Assembly: GCA_905479475.1 (NCBI GenBank)
Contig: CAJQMT010000020.1
Coordinates: forward strand, 1 to 36,536
Length of the DNA: 36,536 bases
Reading direction: 5' to 3'
From: an uncultured Flavobacteriaceae bacterium
GTDB taxonomy: Bacteria > Bacteroidota > Bacteroidia > Flavobacteriales > Flavobacteriaceae
The notes beneath the pieces are model-generated. The model worked only from the letters and a program-made list of their open reading frames with translations. It was not told the origin of the DNA and ran no database searches. The translations under genes and the position numbers were made by a program. Within the stretch, counting starts at the first letter, position 1, and each line of letters begins with the position of its first letter. Below are positions 22,709 to 31,848 of the stretch, one piece after another.

Positions 22709-25700
22709 TTACTTTTTACAAATTAATAATTTTGTTTTTATGTCGTCAAATTCAACAACAACTCCCTTTGAAAGAGTATCTTCAAACACCAACTTTTCGG
22801 TCAGTGTTTCGCTTTTGATATACGTTTCATTTTCGGAAACAGCACTCTCAATTAGGGGGTTTTTTTCAATAGAGAGTTGAATTTTATCAATTACGTCATA
22901 ACCAGATTCTTTTCGAATATTTTGAATACGATTGATTAATTCACGAGCAATTCCTTCTTTTTTAAGAGCATCAGTAAGGGTTACGTCCAAGGCAACGGTC
23001 AAGCTTCCCTGATTGGCAACCAACCAACCTTCGATGTCTTGAGAAGAAATCTCTACTTCATTGAGAGCTAAATCTACAAATTTTCCATTTATTTCTAAAG
23101 AAATTTTTCCATCTTTTTCAAGTTTTGCAATGTCCTCTTGATCAAACTTTTGTAGAGCAGCTCCTACAAAGCGCATCTCTTTTCCAAATTTAGGACCTAA
23201 AATTTTGAAATTTGGTTTGATATTTTTCACCAAAATACCCGAAGCATCATCAATTAATTCGATTTCTTTGACATTCACTTCAGAAATGATGAGGTCTTGG
23301 ATTGCTAAAATATCTTCGCGATCTTTTTTGTCTAAAACAGGAATCATTATGCGTTGCAAAGGCTGTCTTACCTTGATCATTTCCTTCTTCCGCAAGGACA
23401 ATACCATGGAAGAAATTTGCTGTGCTTTTTGCATTTTTCGCTCCAATGTCTTGTCAATCAGTTCTTCATTGCTAGTCGGGAAGTCTTCCAAATGGATAGA
23501 CTCTTTTGGTTTTCCCTCCGTTGCATTGGTCAAGTCCTTGTAAAGGTTGTCCATAAAGAAAGGTGCAATAGGAGCTCCTAGTTTGGCAACGGTCAACATA
23601 CAGCTGTACAACGTTTGGTAGGCTGATATTTTATCGTGTTCGTAGGTTCCTTTCCAGAAGCGTCTTCTGCTCAAACGAACGAACCAGTTGCTCAAGTTTT
23701 CGGTGACAAAATCTTGAATCGCTCTAGCGGCTTTTGTAGGTTCGTATTCAGCGTAGAATATATCTACATTTTTTATCAAAGTGTTCAATTCTGAAAGAAT
23801 CCAGCGGTCAATTTCAGGTCTTTTAGAAATTTCAATGTCGCTTTCTGAGTAGCTAAAATTGTCCAAATTCGCATACAGAGAAAAGAAAGAATAGGTATTG
23901 TAAAGAGTTCCAAAAAATTTTCTTCGTACTTCGTCTACCCCGTCTAAATCAAATTTTAAATTGTCCCACGGATTCGCGTTGGCAATCATATACCAACGAG
24001 TAGCATCCGGCCCAAATTTGTCCATGGTTTCGAACGGGTCAATTCCATTCCCCAAACGTTTCGACATTTTTTTGCCATGCTTGTCTAAAACCAGTCCGTT
24101 TGAAACGACATTTTTATAAGCAACAGAATCAAAAACCATAGTACTGATGGCATGAAGGGTATAAAACCATCCACGTGTTTGATCGACACCTTCTGCAATA
24201 AAATTCGCAGGATAAAATTTATTGTCGTCAATCAATTCTTTGTTTTCGAAAGGATAATGCCACTGAGCATAAGGCATTGATCCAGAATCAAACCAAACAT
24301 CAATCAAATCAGATTCGCGTTTCATCGCCTTCCCAGAAGGAGAAACGAGGGTGATTTGATCGACAATATTTTTGTGCAAATCAATTTTGTCGTAATTTTC
24401 TTCGGACATGTCCCCGATGATAAAATCAGCAAAAATATCTTTACTTTCTACGCCTGCTTCAATAGATTTTTGAATTTCTTTTTTCAACTCTTCCACAGAG
24501 CCGATTAAAATTTCTTCCGTACCGTCTTCTGTTCTCCAAATTGGCAATGGAATTCCCCAATAACGCGAACGAGAAAGATTCCAGTCATTTGCATTTTTCA
24601 ACCAATTTCCAAAACGTCCCGTTCCTGTCGATTCCGGTTTCCAATTGATGCTTTGGTTCAGTTCGAACATGCGGTCACGCTTTTCGGTCACTTTTACAAA
24701 CCAAGAATCCAATGGATAGTAAAGTACTGGTTTGTCTGTTCTCCAACAATGTGGGTAACTGTGTTTGTATTTTTCTACGTGAAAAGCTTTGTTTTCTTCT
24801 TTCAGTTGAATGGCAATTTCAACATCGATTGATTTATCGGGAGCTTCTCCATCGTTATAATATTCATTTTTTACATATTTACCAGCATAAGGTCCAACAT
24901 GTGATGTGCATTTTCCTTGCAAATCAACCAAAGGAATAGGGTTGTCATTTTCATCCAATACCAACATTGGGGGTACTTCTGGAGTTGCTTGTTTGGCTAC
25001 CAAAGCATCGTCCGCACCAAAAGTAGGCGCGGTATGTACAATTCCAGTACCGTCTTCCGTAGTTACAAAATCTCCGGCAATAACTCGAAAGGCATTTTCA
25101 GGATTTTGGTAAGGTTGTGCAAAAGGCAACAATTGTTCGAATTTTGAATCCACCAATTCAGCACCTTTGTATGCATCAACAATGAGAAAAGGAATTTTTT
25201 TATCCCCTGCACTGTAGGTTGCTAAATCAGTTTCTTCTTCAATCGCAAAGAATTTTTTGCCAAACTGTTTTCCGACCAAAGCCTTGGCTAAGATAACGGT
25301 GCTAGGTGCAAACGTATATTGATTGAAAGTTTTGACAGCCACATAGTCAATTTTTGGACCTACTGTCAGTGCTGTATTTGAAGGTAACGTCCAAGGAGTC
25401 GTTGTCCATGCTAGGAAATGAACATCTCCTTGTAAGTTTTGAAGTTTTTGAGGTAAAGAATTTTTTATTGCTTTGAACTGCGCGACAATGGTAGTGTCTG
25501 TTACATCTTGGTAAGCACCTGGTTGATTGACTTCATGAGAACTCAATCCTGTTCCTGCTTTGGGAGAATAGGGTTGAATAGTGTATCCTTTGTACAGTAA
25601 ATTTTTCTTGTACAATTGAGACAACAGCCACCAAACCGATTCCATGTATTTGGGTTTGTAGGTAATGTAAGGGTCCTCCATGTCTACCCAATACCCAATT

Positions 25701-26116
25701 CTTTCGGTAAGATTGTTCCACACATCGGTGTATTTCATGACCGCATCGCGACAAGCTTGGTTGTATTCTTCTACAGATATTTTTGTGCCAATATCTTCTT
25801 TGGTAATTCCTAGTTCTTTTTCTACACCCAATTCTACAGGCAAACCATGTGTATCCCAACCCGCTTTTCGCTGAACTTTGAAACCTTTCATGGTTTTGTA
25901 ACGAGGAAAAATATCTTTGATAGTTCGCCCTATGACATGATGAATTCCTGGCAGTCCATTTGCCGAAGGAGGTCCTTCAAAAAACACATACGGTTCCTTG
26001 CCTTCTCTGGCTTGAATACTTTTTTGAAAGATGTCGTTTTCTTTCCAGAATTGCAACGTTTCTGCTGCTATATTGGTTAAATTTAGTCCTTTGTGTTCTC
26101 TAAATTTTGCACTCAT
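22709..26116 (-). CDS. ileS: Isoleucyl-tRNA synthetase, long form
   Basis: Class I synthetase charging tRNA-Ile. The HIGH-motif region reads PSANGLPGIHHVIGRTIKD (GIHH at 57-60 in the HIGH position) and the KMSKS loop is KMSKR at 683-687. The editing (CP1) domain includes LAWTTTPWTLPSNTAL and the later GTGIVHTAPTFGADD. The W-x-x-S-R-x-R-x-W-G block reads NLSRSRYWGIPLP. At 1135 residues with an extended C-terminal domain, it is the longer, eukaryote-like form usual in Bacteroidota rather than the ~940-residue E. coli type. It is the first gene of the ileS-dksA-like-lspA unit; no T-box leader was seen. Confidence 0.96.
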   Translation of the reverse strand: MSAKFREHKGLNLTNIAAETLQFWKENDIFQKSIQAREGKEPYVFFEGPPSANGLPGIHHVIGRTIKDIFPRYKTMKGFKVQRKAGWDTHGLPVELGVEKELGITKEDIGTKISVEEYNQACRDAVMKYTDVWNNLTERIGYWVDMEDPYITYKPKYMESVWWLLSQLYKKNLLYKGYTIQPYSPKAGTGLSSHEVNQPGAYQDVTDTTIVAQFKAIKNSLPQKLQNLQGDVHFLAWTTTPWTLPSNTALTVGPKIDYVAVKTFNQYTFAPSTVILAKALVGKQFGKKFFAIEEETDLATYSAGDKKIPFLIVDAYKGAELVDSKFEQLLPFAQPYQNPENAFRVIAGDFVTTEDGTGIVHTAPTFGADDALVAKQATPEVPPMLVLDENDNPIPLVDLQGKCTSHVGPYAGKYVKNEYYNDGEAPDKSIDVEIAIQLKEENKAFHVEKYKHSYPHCWRTDKPVLYYPLDSWFVKVTEKRDRMFELNQSINWKPESTGTGRFGNWLKNANDWNLSRSRYWGIPLPIWRTEDGTEEILIGSVEELKKEIQKSIEAGVESKDIFADFIIGDMSEENYDKIDLHKNIVDQITLVSPSGKAMKRESDLIDVWFDSGSMPYAQWHYPFENKELIDDNKFYPANFIAEGVDQTRGWFYTLHAISTMVFDSVAYKNVVSNGLVLDKHGKKMSKRLGNGIDPFETMDKFGPDATRWYMIANANPWDNLKFDLDGVDEVRRKFFGTLYNTYSFFSLYANLDNFSYSESDIEISKRPEIDRWILSELNTLIKNVDIFYAEYEPTKAARAIQDFVTENLSNWFVRLSRRRFWKGTYEHDKISAYQTLYSCMLTVAKLGAPIAPFFMDNLYKDLTNATEGKPKESIHLEDFPTSNEELIDKTLERKMQKAQQISSMVLSLRKKEMIKVRQPLQRIMIPVLDKKDREDILAIQDLIISEVNVKEIELIDDASGILVKNIKPNFKILGPKFGKEMRFVGAALQKFDQEDIAKLEKDGKISLEINGKFVDLALNEVEISSQDIEGWLVANQGSLTVALDVTLTDALKKEGIARELINRIQNIRKESGYDVIDKIQLSIEKNPLIESAVSENETYIKSETLTEKLVFEDTLSKGVVVEFDDIKTKLLICKK

Positions 26117-26271
26117 TTTACTCGCTGTTCAATTGAGTTGCGAAAATACATATTTTCTATGAGATTTTGCAAGCAAAATGAAATTGATAAATCAAGCGCT
26201 AATGTCTTAAAAATGAAGGAGTATTATTAGCTGTAATGGCTTAATTTCTATGCAATGTGTATCGAATAATT

Positions 26272-27102
26272 TTAAAGGCTCCAAGCAACTTCGAAAGATG
26301 TGTTGTTGTAGAGTTTTTCAGAAAGAGAAACCGCTCCCACTCCTTCCAAAATGGATATGACTTTTTTAGGCCAAGTTTCTCTAAAATTATAAGAATTGGG
26401 TCTGCCTCCGATGGTATTTATAAATTTTTTATTAAGATCTTGATCGAATAAAATTACAATTCCTTTTTTTGCGATAGCAGCATCTAAAAAAGCCCTGGCT
26501 TCTCGATAAGCAGCTATTTTACTTTTGGAAGAAATAAATCGTTTTACAAAATCTTCTGCGTTTTTTAAATTTGCCTGAGTCAATTGTTTTGGATGCTTTC
26601 GGAAGTATGCTAAGTTTGTAGAAGTTCCAGTATAAGGAGCAGGGCGGTAATCCTTTTTGAGGGAAGCGGGGCGAAGTTTCCAAGTGAGTTTTTCCGTTGC
26701 TATTTTTGAAATTTCATTCGAATCAAACAGTACCCTCGTGGGTTTTTCGTTTTGAGAAGGCAGGTACAACGCGGGTAATTCAGGGTCATTACCGACCGCA
26801 TTTAAGCTCAAGAAATTTCCTGTGATTTGTCCAACATACCCACTGCCCCAACCAGATTCAAGACTCAGGATACTCAATACAGCTCCCGGAGGCACTCTGT
26901 GTTCGATGCATAATTTTGTAATCGGTTCTGCCAATCTGCTGTATAATTTTTTGACATGAGCGTATTTTCTCAGACGGTAATTTTGTTGGTTTGGATTCTC
27001 TGTTTTTTGAAAAATCGGCACTTCCTTTTGAGGGCGTTGTTTTTTGCAACTCATGGAAATAAAAATACAGAAGAAAGCAATCGAATAAATGAAAGTGCGC
27101 AT
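26272..27102 (-). CDS. Glucosaminidase-domain lipoprotein (predicted peptidoglycan hydrolase)
   Basis: Predicted lipoprotein with signal peptide and lipobox SMSC (Cys19), a short linker, then a GH73-type glucosaminidase domain from about residue 50. The domain has PPGAVLSILSLESGWGSGY with candidate catalytic Glu82, followed by GNFLSLNAVG, YRPAPYTG and ending in AIAKKGIVILFDQDLNKKF. It would cleave glycan strands of peptidoglycan in the periplasm. At 276 residues it has no LysM repeat. It is divergent from the SpoU-type methyltransferase gene. The family assignment rests on the ESGWG block and overall layout. Confidence 0.8.
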   Translation of the reverse strand: MRTFIYSIAFFCIFISMSCKKQRPQKEVPIFQKTENPNQQNYRLRKYAHVKKLYSRLAEPITKLCIEHRVPPGAVLSILSLESGWGSGYVGQITGNFLSLNAVGNDPELPALYLPSQNEKPTRVLFDSNEISKIATEKLTWKLRPASLKKDYRPAPYTGTSTNLAYFRKHPKQLTQANLKNAEDFVKRFISSKSKIAAYREARAFLDAAIAKKGIVILFDQDLNKKFINTIGGRPNSYNFRETWPKKVISILEGVGAVSLSEKLYNNTSFEVAWSL

Positions 27103-27208
27103 ATTTTTGATCGAATAAAACTAGACGGTTTAAAAATACAATTATTGGTTGGTTTTTTACTTAGAAAATTTTGGGAGCGTTCCTTTTGTAAGTTCTTAGA
27201 AATCGAAC

Positions 27209-27216
27209 TAATTTTG
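27209..27216 (+). promoter_or_regulatory. Promoter (-33 TTTTG, -7 TAATTTTG) of the SpoU-type methyltransferase gene
   Basis: TAATTTTG at 27209-27216 with TTTTG at 27184-27188, 20 bases apart, leaves a leader of roughly 10-13 bases before ATG 27234. Confidence 0.6.
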
Positions 27217-27233
27217 TCATTCAAAATGTACCC

Positions 27234-27764
27234 ATGAGAAAATTAAAAAATAGTGAGTTGAACCGTTTGGAAGTTGCGGATTTTAAAGAAGCAGAAAAAA
27301 TTCCGTTGATTGTTATTTTAGACAACATCCGCAGTTTGAACAATATTGGGTCTGTTTTTAGAACGAGCGATGCGTTTGTTGTCGAAAAAATTTATTTGTG
27401 TGGCATTACGGCAATACCTCCAAACAAAGACATTCATAAGACTGCTTTGGGCGCCACAGACTCTGTCGACTGGGAATATGTAGAAGACACCTTGACTTTG
27501 GTTTCGGAATTGCAAAAAAAAGGAGTAGAAGTCGCTTCTATAGAGCAAGCCGACTCTGCTGTGATGTTACAAGATTTCGAAATTTCGAAAAATAAAAAAT
27601 ACGCAATTGTGATGGGAAATGAAGTAAAAGGAGTACAACAATCAGTGGTTTCAGCATCTGATTATTGCATAGAAATACCACAGTTTGGGACCAAACACTC
27701 TTTGAATATATCAGTAACAACTGGAATTGTGTTGTGGTCGTTTTTAGAAAAATTGAAGTTTTAG
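27234..27764 (+). CDS. TrmH/SpoU family RNA 2'-O-methyltransferase
   Basis: SPOUT-fold methyltransferase acting on tRNA or rRNA ribose. The three SpoU motifs are present in order: LNNIGSVFRTSDAF (motif 1, near residue 35), AIVMGNEVKGV (motif 2) and CIEIPQFGTKHSLNISVTTG (motif 3, the SAM knot). At 176 residues it is the short form without the N-terminal L30-like RNA-binding domain of RlmB, so TrmL-like or TrmH-like targets are possible. It converges on mgtE. Confidence 0.92.
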   Translation: MRKLKNSELNRLEVADFKEAEKIPLIVILDNIRSLNNIGSVFRTSDAFVVEKIYLCGITAIPPNKDIHKTALGATDSVDWEYVEDTLTLVSELQKKGVEVASIEQADSAVMLQDFEISKNKKYAIVMGNEVKGVQQSVVSASDYCIEIPQFGTKHSLNISVTTGIVLWSFLEKLKF

Positions 27765-27803
27765 TAGTGTGTTTTTCACGTTTTCTTTATAAAAAAGAAG
27801 CAC

Positions 27804-27829
27804 GTTAAAAAATTTAATTTTTTAAAACC
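27804..27829. terminator. AT-rich hairpin between convergent genes, possible terminator
   Basis: TTAAAAAA and TTTTTTAA flank a TTTAA loop at the convergent junction and overlap the mgtE stop codon. The stem has no G or C and is weak; function uncertain. Confidence 0.3.
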
Positions 27830-29171
27830 CAAGCATTACTTTCGCGATCATAAAGTAAATTAAAATTCCAAAGATATCATTACTAGTAGTGATAAAAGGA
27901 CCTGTAGCTAAGGCTGGGTCGATTCCCTTTTTATCCAAAACAATAGGAACAAAAGTGCCAATAAGGGCAGCGATGATAATGACAATCACCAAAGAACAGG
28001 CAATTACGTAATTTACAGTCATGTCAAAACCTTGAATGAATCCGTATCCTAAAACGAGCAAGGCCAAAATAATTCCATTAGCCAAACTAAGCCCGACTTC
28101 TTTAAACAAACGATTCCAAAGACTTCCTCTCAAATTGTTGTTGGCCAAACCTTGCACAATGATGGCGCTCGATTGAACTCCAACATTTCCCGCCATGGCT
28201 GCAATCAGTGGGGTAAAGAAAAATAAAATTTTATGTTTTTCGAGAGCTTCCTCAAAACCTCCCATAATGTAAGCGGCTCCTAAGCCACCGAAAAGGCCCA
28301 AGACCAACCAAGGCAAACGTGCTTTGGTGAGTTGTAATATGGTGTCATCTGCTTCAACGTCTTCGGTAATACCAGCAGCCATTTGGTAGTCTTTGTCAGC
28401 TTCCTCTCGAATAACATCCACCACATCATCGATGGTAATTTGACCGACCAATCGATTCATTTCGTCAACTACAGGGATGACGAACAAGTCATATTTCTGC
28501 ATGATTTTAGCAACTTCTTCGTCGTTTTCATCTACTTTTACAGAAGTTACTTTTTGATTATAAACTTCTTTTACAGGTGTTTTTGTAGAGGTGGTTAAGA
28601 GGCTTTTCAATGACAAACGTCCTTTTAAAACTTCGTTGTCGTCTACCACATAAATAGTGTGTACTTTGTCAAAATTTTCTGCCTGTCGTCGCATTTCTCT
28701 TACACAACGTAGGTTGGTCCAATTTTCATTGACTTTGATGAGCTCTTTCCCCATCAATCCACCAGCCGTATCGTCATCATAGCGCAGCAAATCGACAATA
28801 TCTTTCGCGTGTTCGACATCCTCTATTTGAGAAATAACCTCTTCTTTTTGTTCTTCTGGCAACTCTCCAATGATATCTGCGGCATCGTCCGATTGCAATT
28901 CGTCGATTTCCTTGGCGATTTCTTCAGAAGAAAGACTCTGTAAAATCTTTTCTCGCGTGTCCTCATCAAGCTCTGTAAGGATGTCTGATGTTTTTTCAGT
29001 ATCCAACAATTTGATGATGTACAAAGCATCCTCAAAGTTTAATTCCTCTAATATTTCGGCAATATCTGCATGGTGCATCTCATCGAACAAATTCGACAAA
29101 GCACGGTCGTTTGCATCTGAAATATTATTTCTAATATCGTTGATAAAGTCTTGAGTGATTTCAACTTGCAT
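27822..29171 (-). CDS. mgtE: Magnesium transporter MgtE
   Basis: Inner-membrane Mg2+ channel of the MgtE/SLC41 family. An acidic N-terminal superhelical domain covers ~1-125 ([20 protein letters not shown]). Two CBS domains cover ~130-255 ([36 protein letters not shown]), and five hydrophobic helices ~285-449 begin [20 protein letters not shown], including [16 protein letters not shown] and [19 protein letters not shown]. Length is normal. Its start overlaps the rsmA stop by 11 bases, showing tight coupling with DUF4286-rsmA. No magnesium riboswitch was visible upstream, where rsmA coding sequence lies. Confidence 0.96.
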   Translation of the reverse strand: MQVEITQDFINDIRNNISDANDRALSNLFDEMHHADIAEILEELNFEDALYIIKLLDTEKTSDILTELDEDTREKILQSLSSEEIAKEIDELQSDDAADIIGELPEEQKEEVISQIEDVEHAKDIVDLLRYDDDTAGGLMGKELIKVNENWTNLRCVREMRRQAENFDKVHTIYVVDDNEVLKGRLSLKSLLTTSTKTPVKEVYNQKVTSVKVDENDEEVAKIMQKYDLFVIPVVDEMNRLVGQITIDDVVDVIREEADKDYQMAAGITEDVEADDTILQLTKARLPWLVLGLFGGLGAAYIMGGFEEALEKHKILFFFTPLIAAMAGNVGVQSSAIIVQGLANNNLRGSLWNRLFKEVGLSLANGIILALLVLGYGFIQGFDMTVNYVIACSLVIVIIIAALIGTFVPIVLDKKGIDPALATGPFITTSNDIFGILIYFMIAKVMLGF

Positions 29172-29937
29172 CTTGCTCGATTAAGGAGGTTAAATTGATA
29201 AACGCTTCTACTGATAATTGTTCAGGTCGCTTCGCAAAGATACTATCTTCTCTCAATTTATCCGATAAGTGCATTGATTTTAAGCTGCTACGCAGCATTT
29301 TTCTTCGCTGATTGAAGGCAGTTTTTACAACCCGATAGAATAATTTTTCATCTACGGGTAGTGTGAAATTCTTTTTTCGGACCATTCGAATGACTCCCGA
29401 ATCTACTTTTGGAGGTGGGTTGAAAACACTCGGCGGAACAGTGAATAAATAGTCCACGTCGTAAAAAGCTTGCGTAAGAACGGATAGAATTCCGTACTTT
29501 TTGCTGCCCTCTTTTTCTGCGATTCGTTCGGCGACTTCTTTTTGGAACATCCCAGAAAATTCAGGTATTTGACCTCGGTTTTCAAGTGTTTTAAAAACAA
29601 TTTGAGAGGAAATATTGTAGGGGAAGTTTCCAATAATCGCCAAAGGTTTGTTTTCAAAATAATCAGAAATGTTGATTTTTAGAAAATCCTTAGAAAGGAT
29701 TCTTGGAGCCAAGTTAAGATAGGTGTTCTCGAGGTATTCGACAGATTCTGCATCTATTTCAATGACATGAGTGGTGTAGCTTTTTTGCAAAAGATATTTG
29801 GTCAAAACACCCATGCCAGGCCCAATTTCCAAAACGGTATCGTAGCCATTTTCAGTAAGAGAATCTGCAATTTTTTTTGCAATTGCTTCGTCTTTTAGGA
29901 AGTGTTGTCCCAGATGTTTCTTGGCTCTTACGCTCAT
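29161..29937 (-). CDS. rsmA: 16S rRNA (adenine(1518)-N6/adenine(1519)-N6)-dimethyltransferase
   Basis: KsgA-type methyltransferase that dimethylates two adjacent adenines in the 3' helix of 16S rRNA late in 30S assembly. [12 protein letters not shown] opens the protein, the SAM loop [12 protein letters not shown] is at 35-46, and the catalytic Asn-Phe-Pro-Tyr is at 104-107 ([12 protein letters not shown]). The C-terminal RNA-binding helices include [14 protein letters not shown]. At 258 residues it is full length. It is 42 bases after the DUF4286 gene and overlaps mgtE. Confidence 0.97.
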   Translation of the reverse strand: MSVRAKKHLGQHFLKDEAIAKKIADSLTENGYDTVLEIGPGMGVLTKYLLQKSYTTHVIEIDAESVEYLENTYLNLAPRILSKDFLKINISDYFENKPLAIIGNFPYNISSQIVFKTLENRGQIPEFSGMFQKEVAERIAEKEGSKKYGILSVLTQAFYDVDYLFTVPPSVFNPPPKVDSGVIRMVRKKNFTLPVDEKLFYRVVKTAFNQRRKMLRSSLKSMHLSDKLREDSIFAKRPEQLSVEAFINLTSLIEQDAS

Positions 29938-29979
29938 GAGTTTTTTGTTTTAAAGTCAAAAGACAAAAGTCTGACAATA

Positions 29980-30306
29980 TTAATTGTTCGCGGTAAATTG
30001 TTTGTCAATCAATTGCATTTCAGTTTCAAAATACACAAATTTACCTGCAAATTTAGCGTTTGCTTTGTTTTTCATAAGAACTGCGTCTGTTTTGTAGTAA
30101 TTTTCTAGGATTTCTAGATTTTCAACAGTGTATTGAACGCTGTAGGTTACTCCTCCCATATCTTCTTTAACAAGGACTTTGCACATTTTCGCAGAAATAA
30201 ATTTACCTGTGGCCAACATCTCTGGAATGTGGATTTGTTGCATCCAGTCCAACCATTTTTTTTCTTCTGACTCTTCTACATTAGTGGTAACATTGTATAC
30301 GTACAT
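29980..30306 (-). CDS. DUF4286 family protein
   Basis: 108-residue cytoplasmic protein with an alpha-beta pattern like a ferredoxin-fold/ABM-type domain. It starts MYVYNVTTNVEES, followed by EKKWLDWMQQIHIPEMLATG and TYSVQYTVENLEILENYY. DUF4286 proteins often precede rsmA in Bacteroidota, as here. Function unknown. It is first in a unit with rsmA and mgtE, with a -7 element 26 bases upstream. Confidence 0.85.
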   Translation of the reverse strand: MYVYNVTTNVEESEEKKWLDWMQQIHIPEMLATGKFISAKMCKVLVKEDMGGVTYSVQYTVENLEILENYYKTDAVLMKNKANAKFAGKFVYFETEMQLIDKQFTANN

Positions 30307-30332
30307 TTCTTATTTTTAAATGATTTGTAGCG

Positions 30333-30340
30333 CAAAGATA
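30333..30340 (-). promoter_or_regulatory. -7 promoter element (TATCTTTG) of DUF4286-rsmA-mgtE
   Basis: TATCTTTG on the minus strand matches TAnnTTTG, 26 bases upstream of the DUF4286 ATG. No TTG was seen at the -33 distance. Confidence 0.5.
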
Positions 30341-30412
30341 GGGAGAATTGCGAAGCTATTTTTAAAGAGATGAAGAGTATCAATTAGACAATGTTCTCAG
30401 ACGTGCTTGATA

Positions 30413-30449
30413 GCCTCTATAACTCATTTCAGAAAGAGTAAATAGAGGC
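30413..30449. other. Two-part inverted repeat between serS and DUF4286
   Basis: GCCTCTAT (30413-30420) pairs with ATAGAGGC (30442-30449), and inside it ACTC (30422-30425) pairs with GAGT (30436-30439). It lies 13 bases past the serS stop. The T-rich side (ATTCTTTGTTTTTT) is downstream on the plus strand, opposite to serS transcription, so it is not a simple serS terminator. Confidence 0.5.
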
Positions 30450-30461
30450 ATTCTTTGTTTT

Positions 30462-31736
30462 TTAATTGATCAGATCAAAACCTGTGTAAGGCACCAGGGC
30501 TTTCGGGATTTGAATCCCTTCAGGAGTTTGGTTGTTTTCCAACAAGGCAGCCATTACTCTTGGCAATGCAAGAGAACTTCCGTTCAAGGTATGGACCAAT
30601 TCTTTTTTCCCTTCTTTGTTTTTAAAACGCAGTTTCAAGCGATTTGCCTGAAACGTTTCAAAATTAGAAACCGAACTAATTTCCAACCACTTGTCTTGAG
30701 AAGTAGAAAAAGCTTCAAAATCATAGGTCAGTGTGGAAGTGAAACCTAAATCACCGGCACAGAGTTTTACTATTCTGTACGGTAACTTCAATTCTTCCAA
30801 AATGTTTTTTATGTGGTCTACCATTCCGCTCAAAGCGCTGGTAGAATTGTTTGGATGTTCCAAGCGCACAATCTCAACCTTGTCAAATTGGTGCAAGCGA
30901 TTCAATCCACGAACGTGCGCTCCATAAGATCCTGCCTCTCTACGAAAACAAGGAGTGTAGGCCGTATTGGCAATCGGGAAATCCTCTTCTTTTAAAATGA
31001 CGTCTCTGTAAATATTTGTGACCGGCACTTCTGCTGTTGGAATCAAATACAAATCATCTTTTGCATCGTGGTACATTTGTCCATCTTTGTCAGGCAATTG
31101 ACCTGTTCCAATTCCAGAAGCTTCGTTGACCAAATAAGGTGGCTGGATTTCTAAATATCCTGCAGCTGTATTTTTATCTAAAAAATAATTGATCAAAGCA
31201 CGTTGCAAGCGAGCTCCTTTTCCTTTGTAAACCGGAAATCCGGCCGCCGCAATTTTATTTCCTAATTCAAAATCGATGATGTCGTATTTTTTTACCAATT
31301 CCCAGTGTGGCAAGGCTCCCTCGTGCAAACTTGGAATTTTTCCTGCTTCAAAAACAATTTCATTGTCCTCTTCAGAATTTCCAGCAGGTACAAGCTCGTT
31401 TGGAATATTTGGGATGCTGTACAGTACATTTTTCAAATGTTCATTTGCAGCCGTAAGTTGCGCTGACAAATCTTTTGATTCTTCTTTGAGCGCAGCCGTT
31501 TTTTCTTTCAAAATCCCCGCTTTCTGAGCTTCTCCAGATTTGAATAATATTCCAATTTCTTTGGAGATTTTGTTAGATTCTGCCAAGACATTGTCCAATT
31601 TGGCTTGGGTAGCTTTCCGATTTTCATCAGAAGAAATGACTTCATCAACAATGCGTTCCGCATTTTTGAAATTTCGTTTGGCCATTCCAACCAACACAGT
31701 TTCTTTATTTTCCTTAATGTATTGAACCTGTAACAT
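30462..31736 (-). CDS. serS: Seryl-tRNA synthetase
   Basis: Class II synthetase charging tRNA-Ser. The N-terminal ~105 residues form the long helical tRNA-binding arm (LDNVLAESNKISKEIGIL). The catalytic core has IPTAEVPVTNIYRD, motif 2 FRREAGSYGAHVRGLNRLHQF-like sequence, FTSTLTYDFEAF, and motif 3 NGSSLALPRVMAALLENNQ. At 424 residues it is normal length. The start MLQVQYIKENKETV is standard. A -7 element lies 19 bases upstream. Confidence 0.97.
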   Translation of the reverse strand: MLQVQYIKENKETVLVGMAKRNFKNAERIVDEVISSDENRKATQAKLDNVLAESNKISKEIGILFKSGEAQKAGILKEKTAALKEESKDLSAQLTAANEHLKNVLYSIPNIPNELVPAGNSEEDNEIVFEAGKIPSLHEGALPHWELVKKYDIIDFELGNKIAAAGFPVYKGKGARLQRALINYFLDKNTAAGYLEIQPPYLVNEASGIGTGQLPDKDGQMYHDAKDDLYLIPTAEVPVTNIYRDVILKEEDFPIANTAYTPCFRREAGSYGAHVRGLNRLHQFDKVEIVRLEHPNNSTSALSGMVDHIKNILEELKLPYRIVKLCAGDLGFTSTLTYDFEAFSTSQDKWLEISSVSNFETFQANRLKLRFKNKEGKKELVHTLNGSSLALPRVMAALLENNQTPEGIQIPKALVPYTGFDLIN

Positions 31737-31755
31737 GTCTCCGTTTTTAAAAAAG

Positions 31756-31763
31756 CAAATTTA
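31756..31763 (-). promoter_or_regulatory. -7 promoter element (TAAATTTG) of serS
   Basis: TAAATTTG on the minus strand, 19 bases upstream of the serS ATG. Confidence 0.5.
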
Positions 31764-31789
31764 TAAAAATAGAATTTCTAAACCCTATA

Positions 31790-31821
31790 AAGGAAGGATT
31801 AAATCAGGAATCCATTTCCTT
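31790..31821 (-). terminator. Hairpin after ribF, possible terminator
   Basis: AAGGAAGGATT (31790-31800) pairs with AATCC plus TTCCTT (31809-31821) around an 8-base loop with a 2-base bulge. It lies 27 bases past the ribF stop. The tract following it on the minus strand is only weakly T-rich. Confidence 0.45.
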
Positions 31822-31848
31822 CTGAAACTAGAAAAGAAAACGAGTGAA

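Noticed and set aside
25533-25859. Alternative-frame open reading stretches within ileS
   Set aside because: The ileS frame is conserved end to end with both signature motifs, so these are shadow frames.
26117-26271. Possible T-box or other amino-acid-responsive leader before ileS
   Set aside because: No T-box sequence or antiterminator structure was seen, and these leaders are not typical of Bacteroidota.
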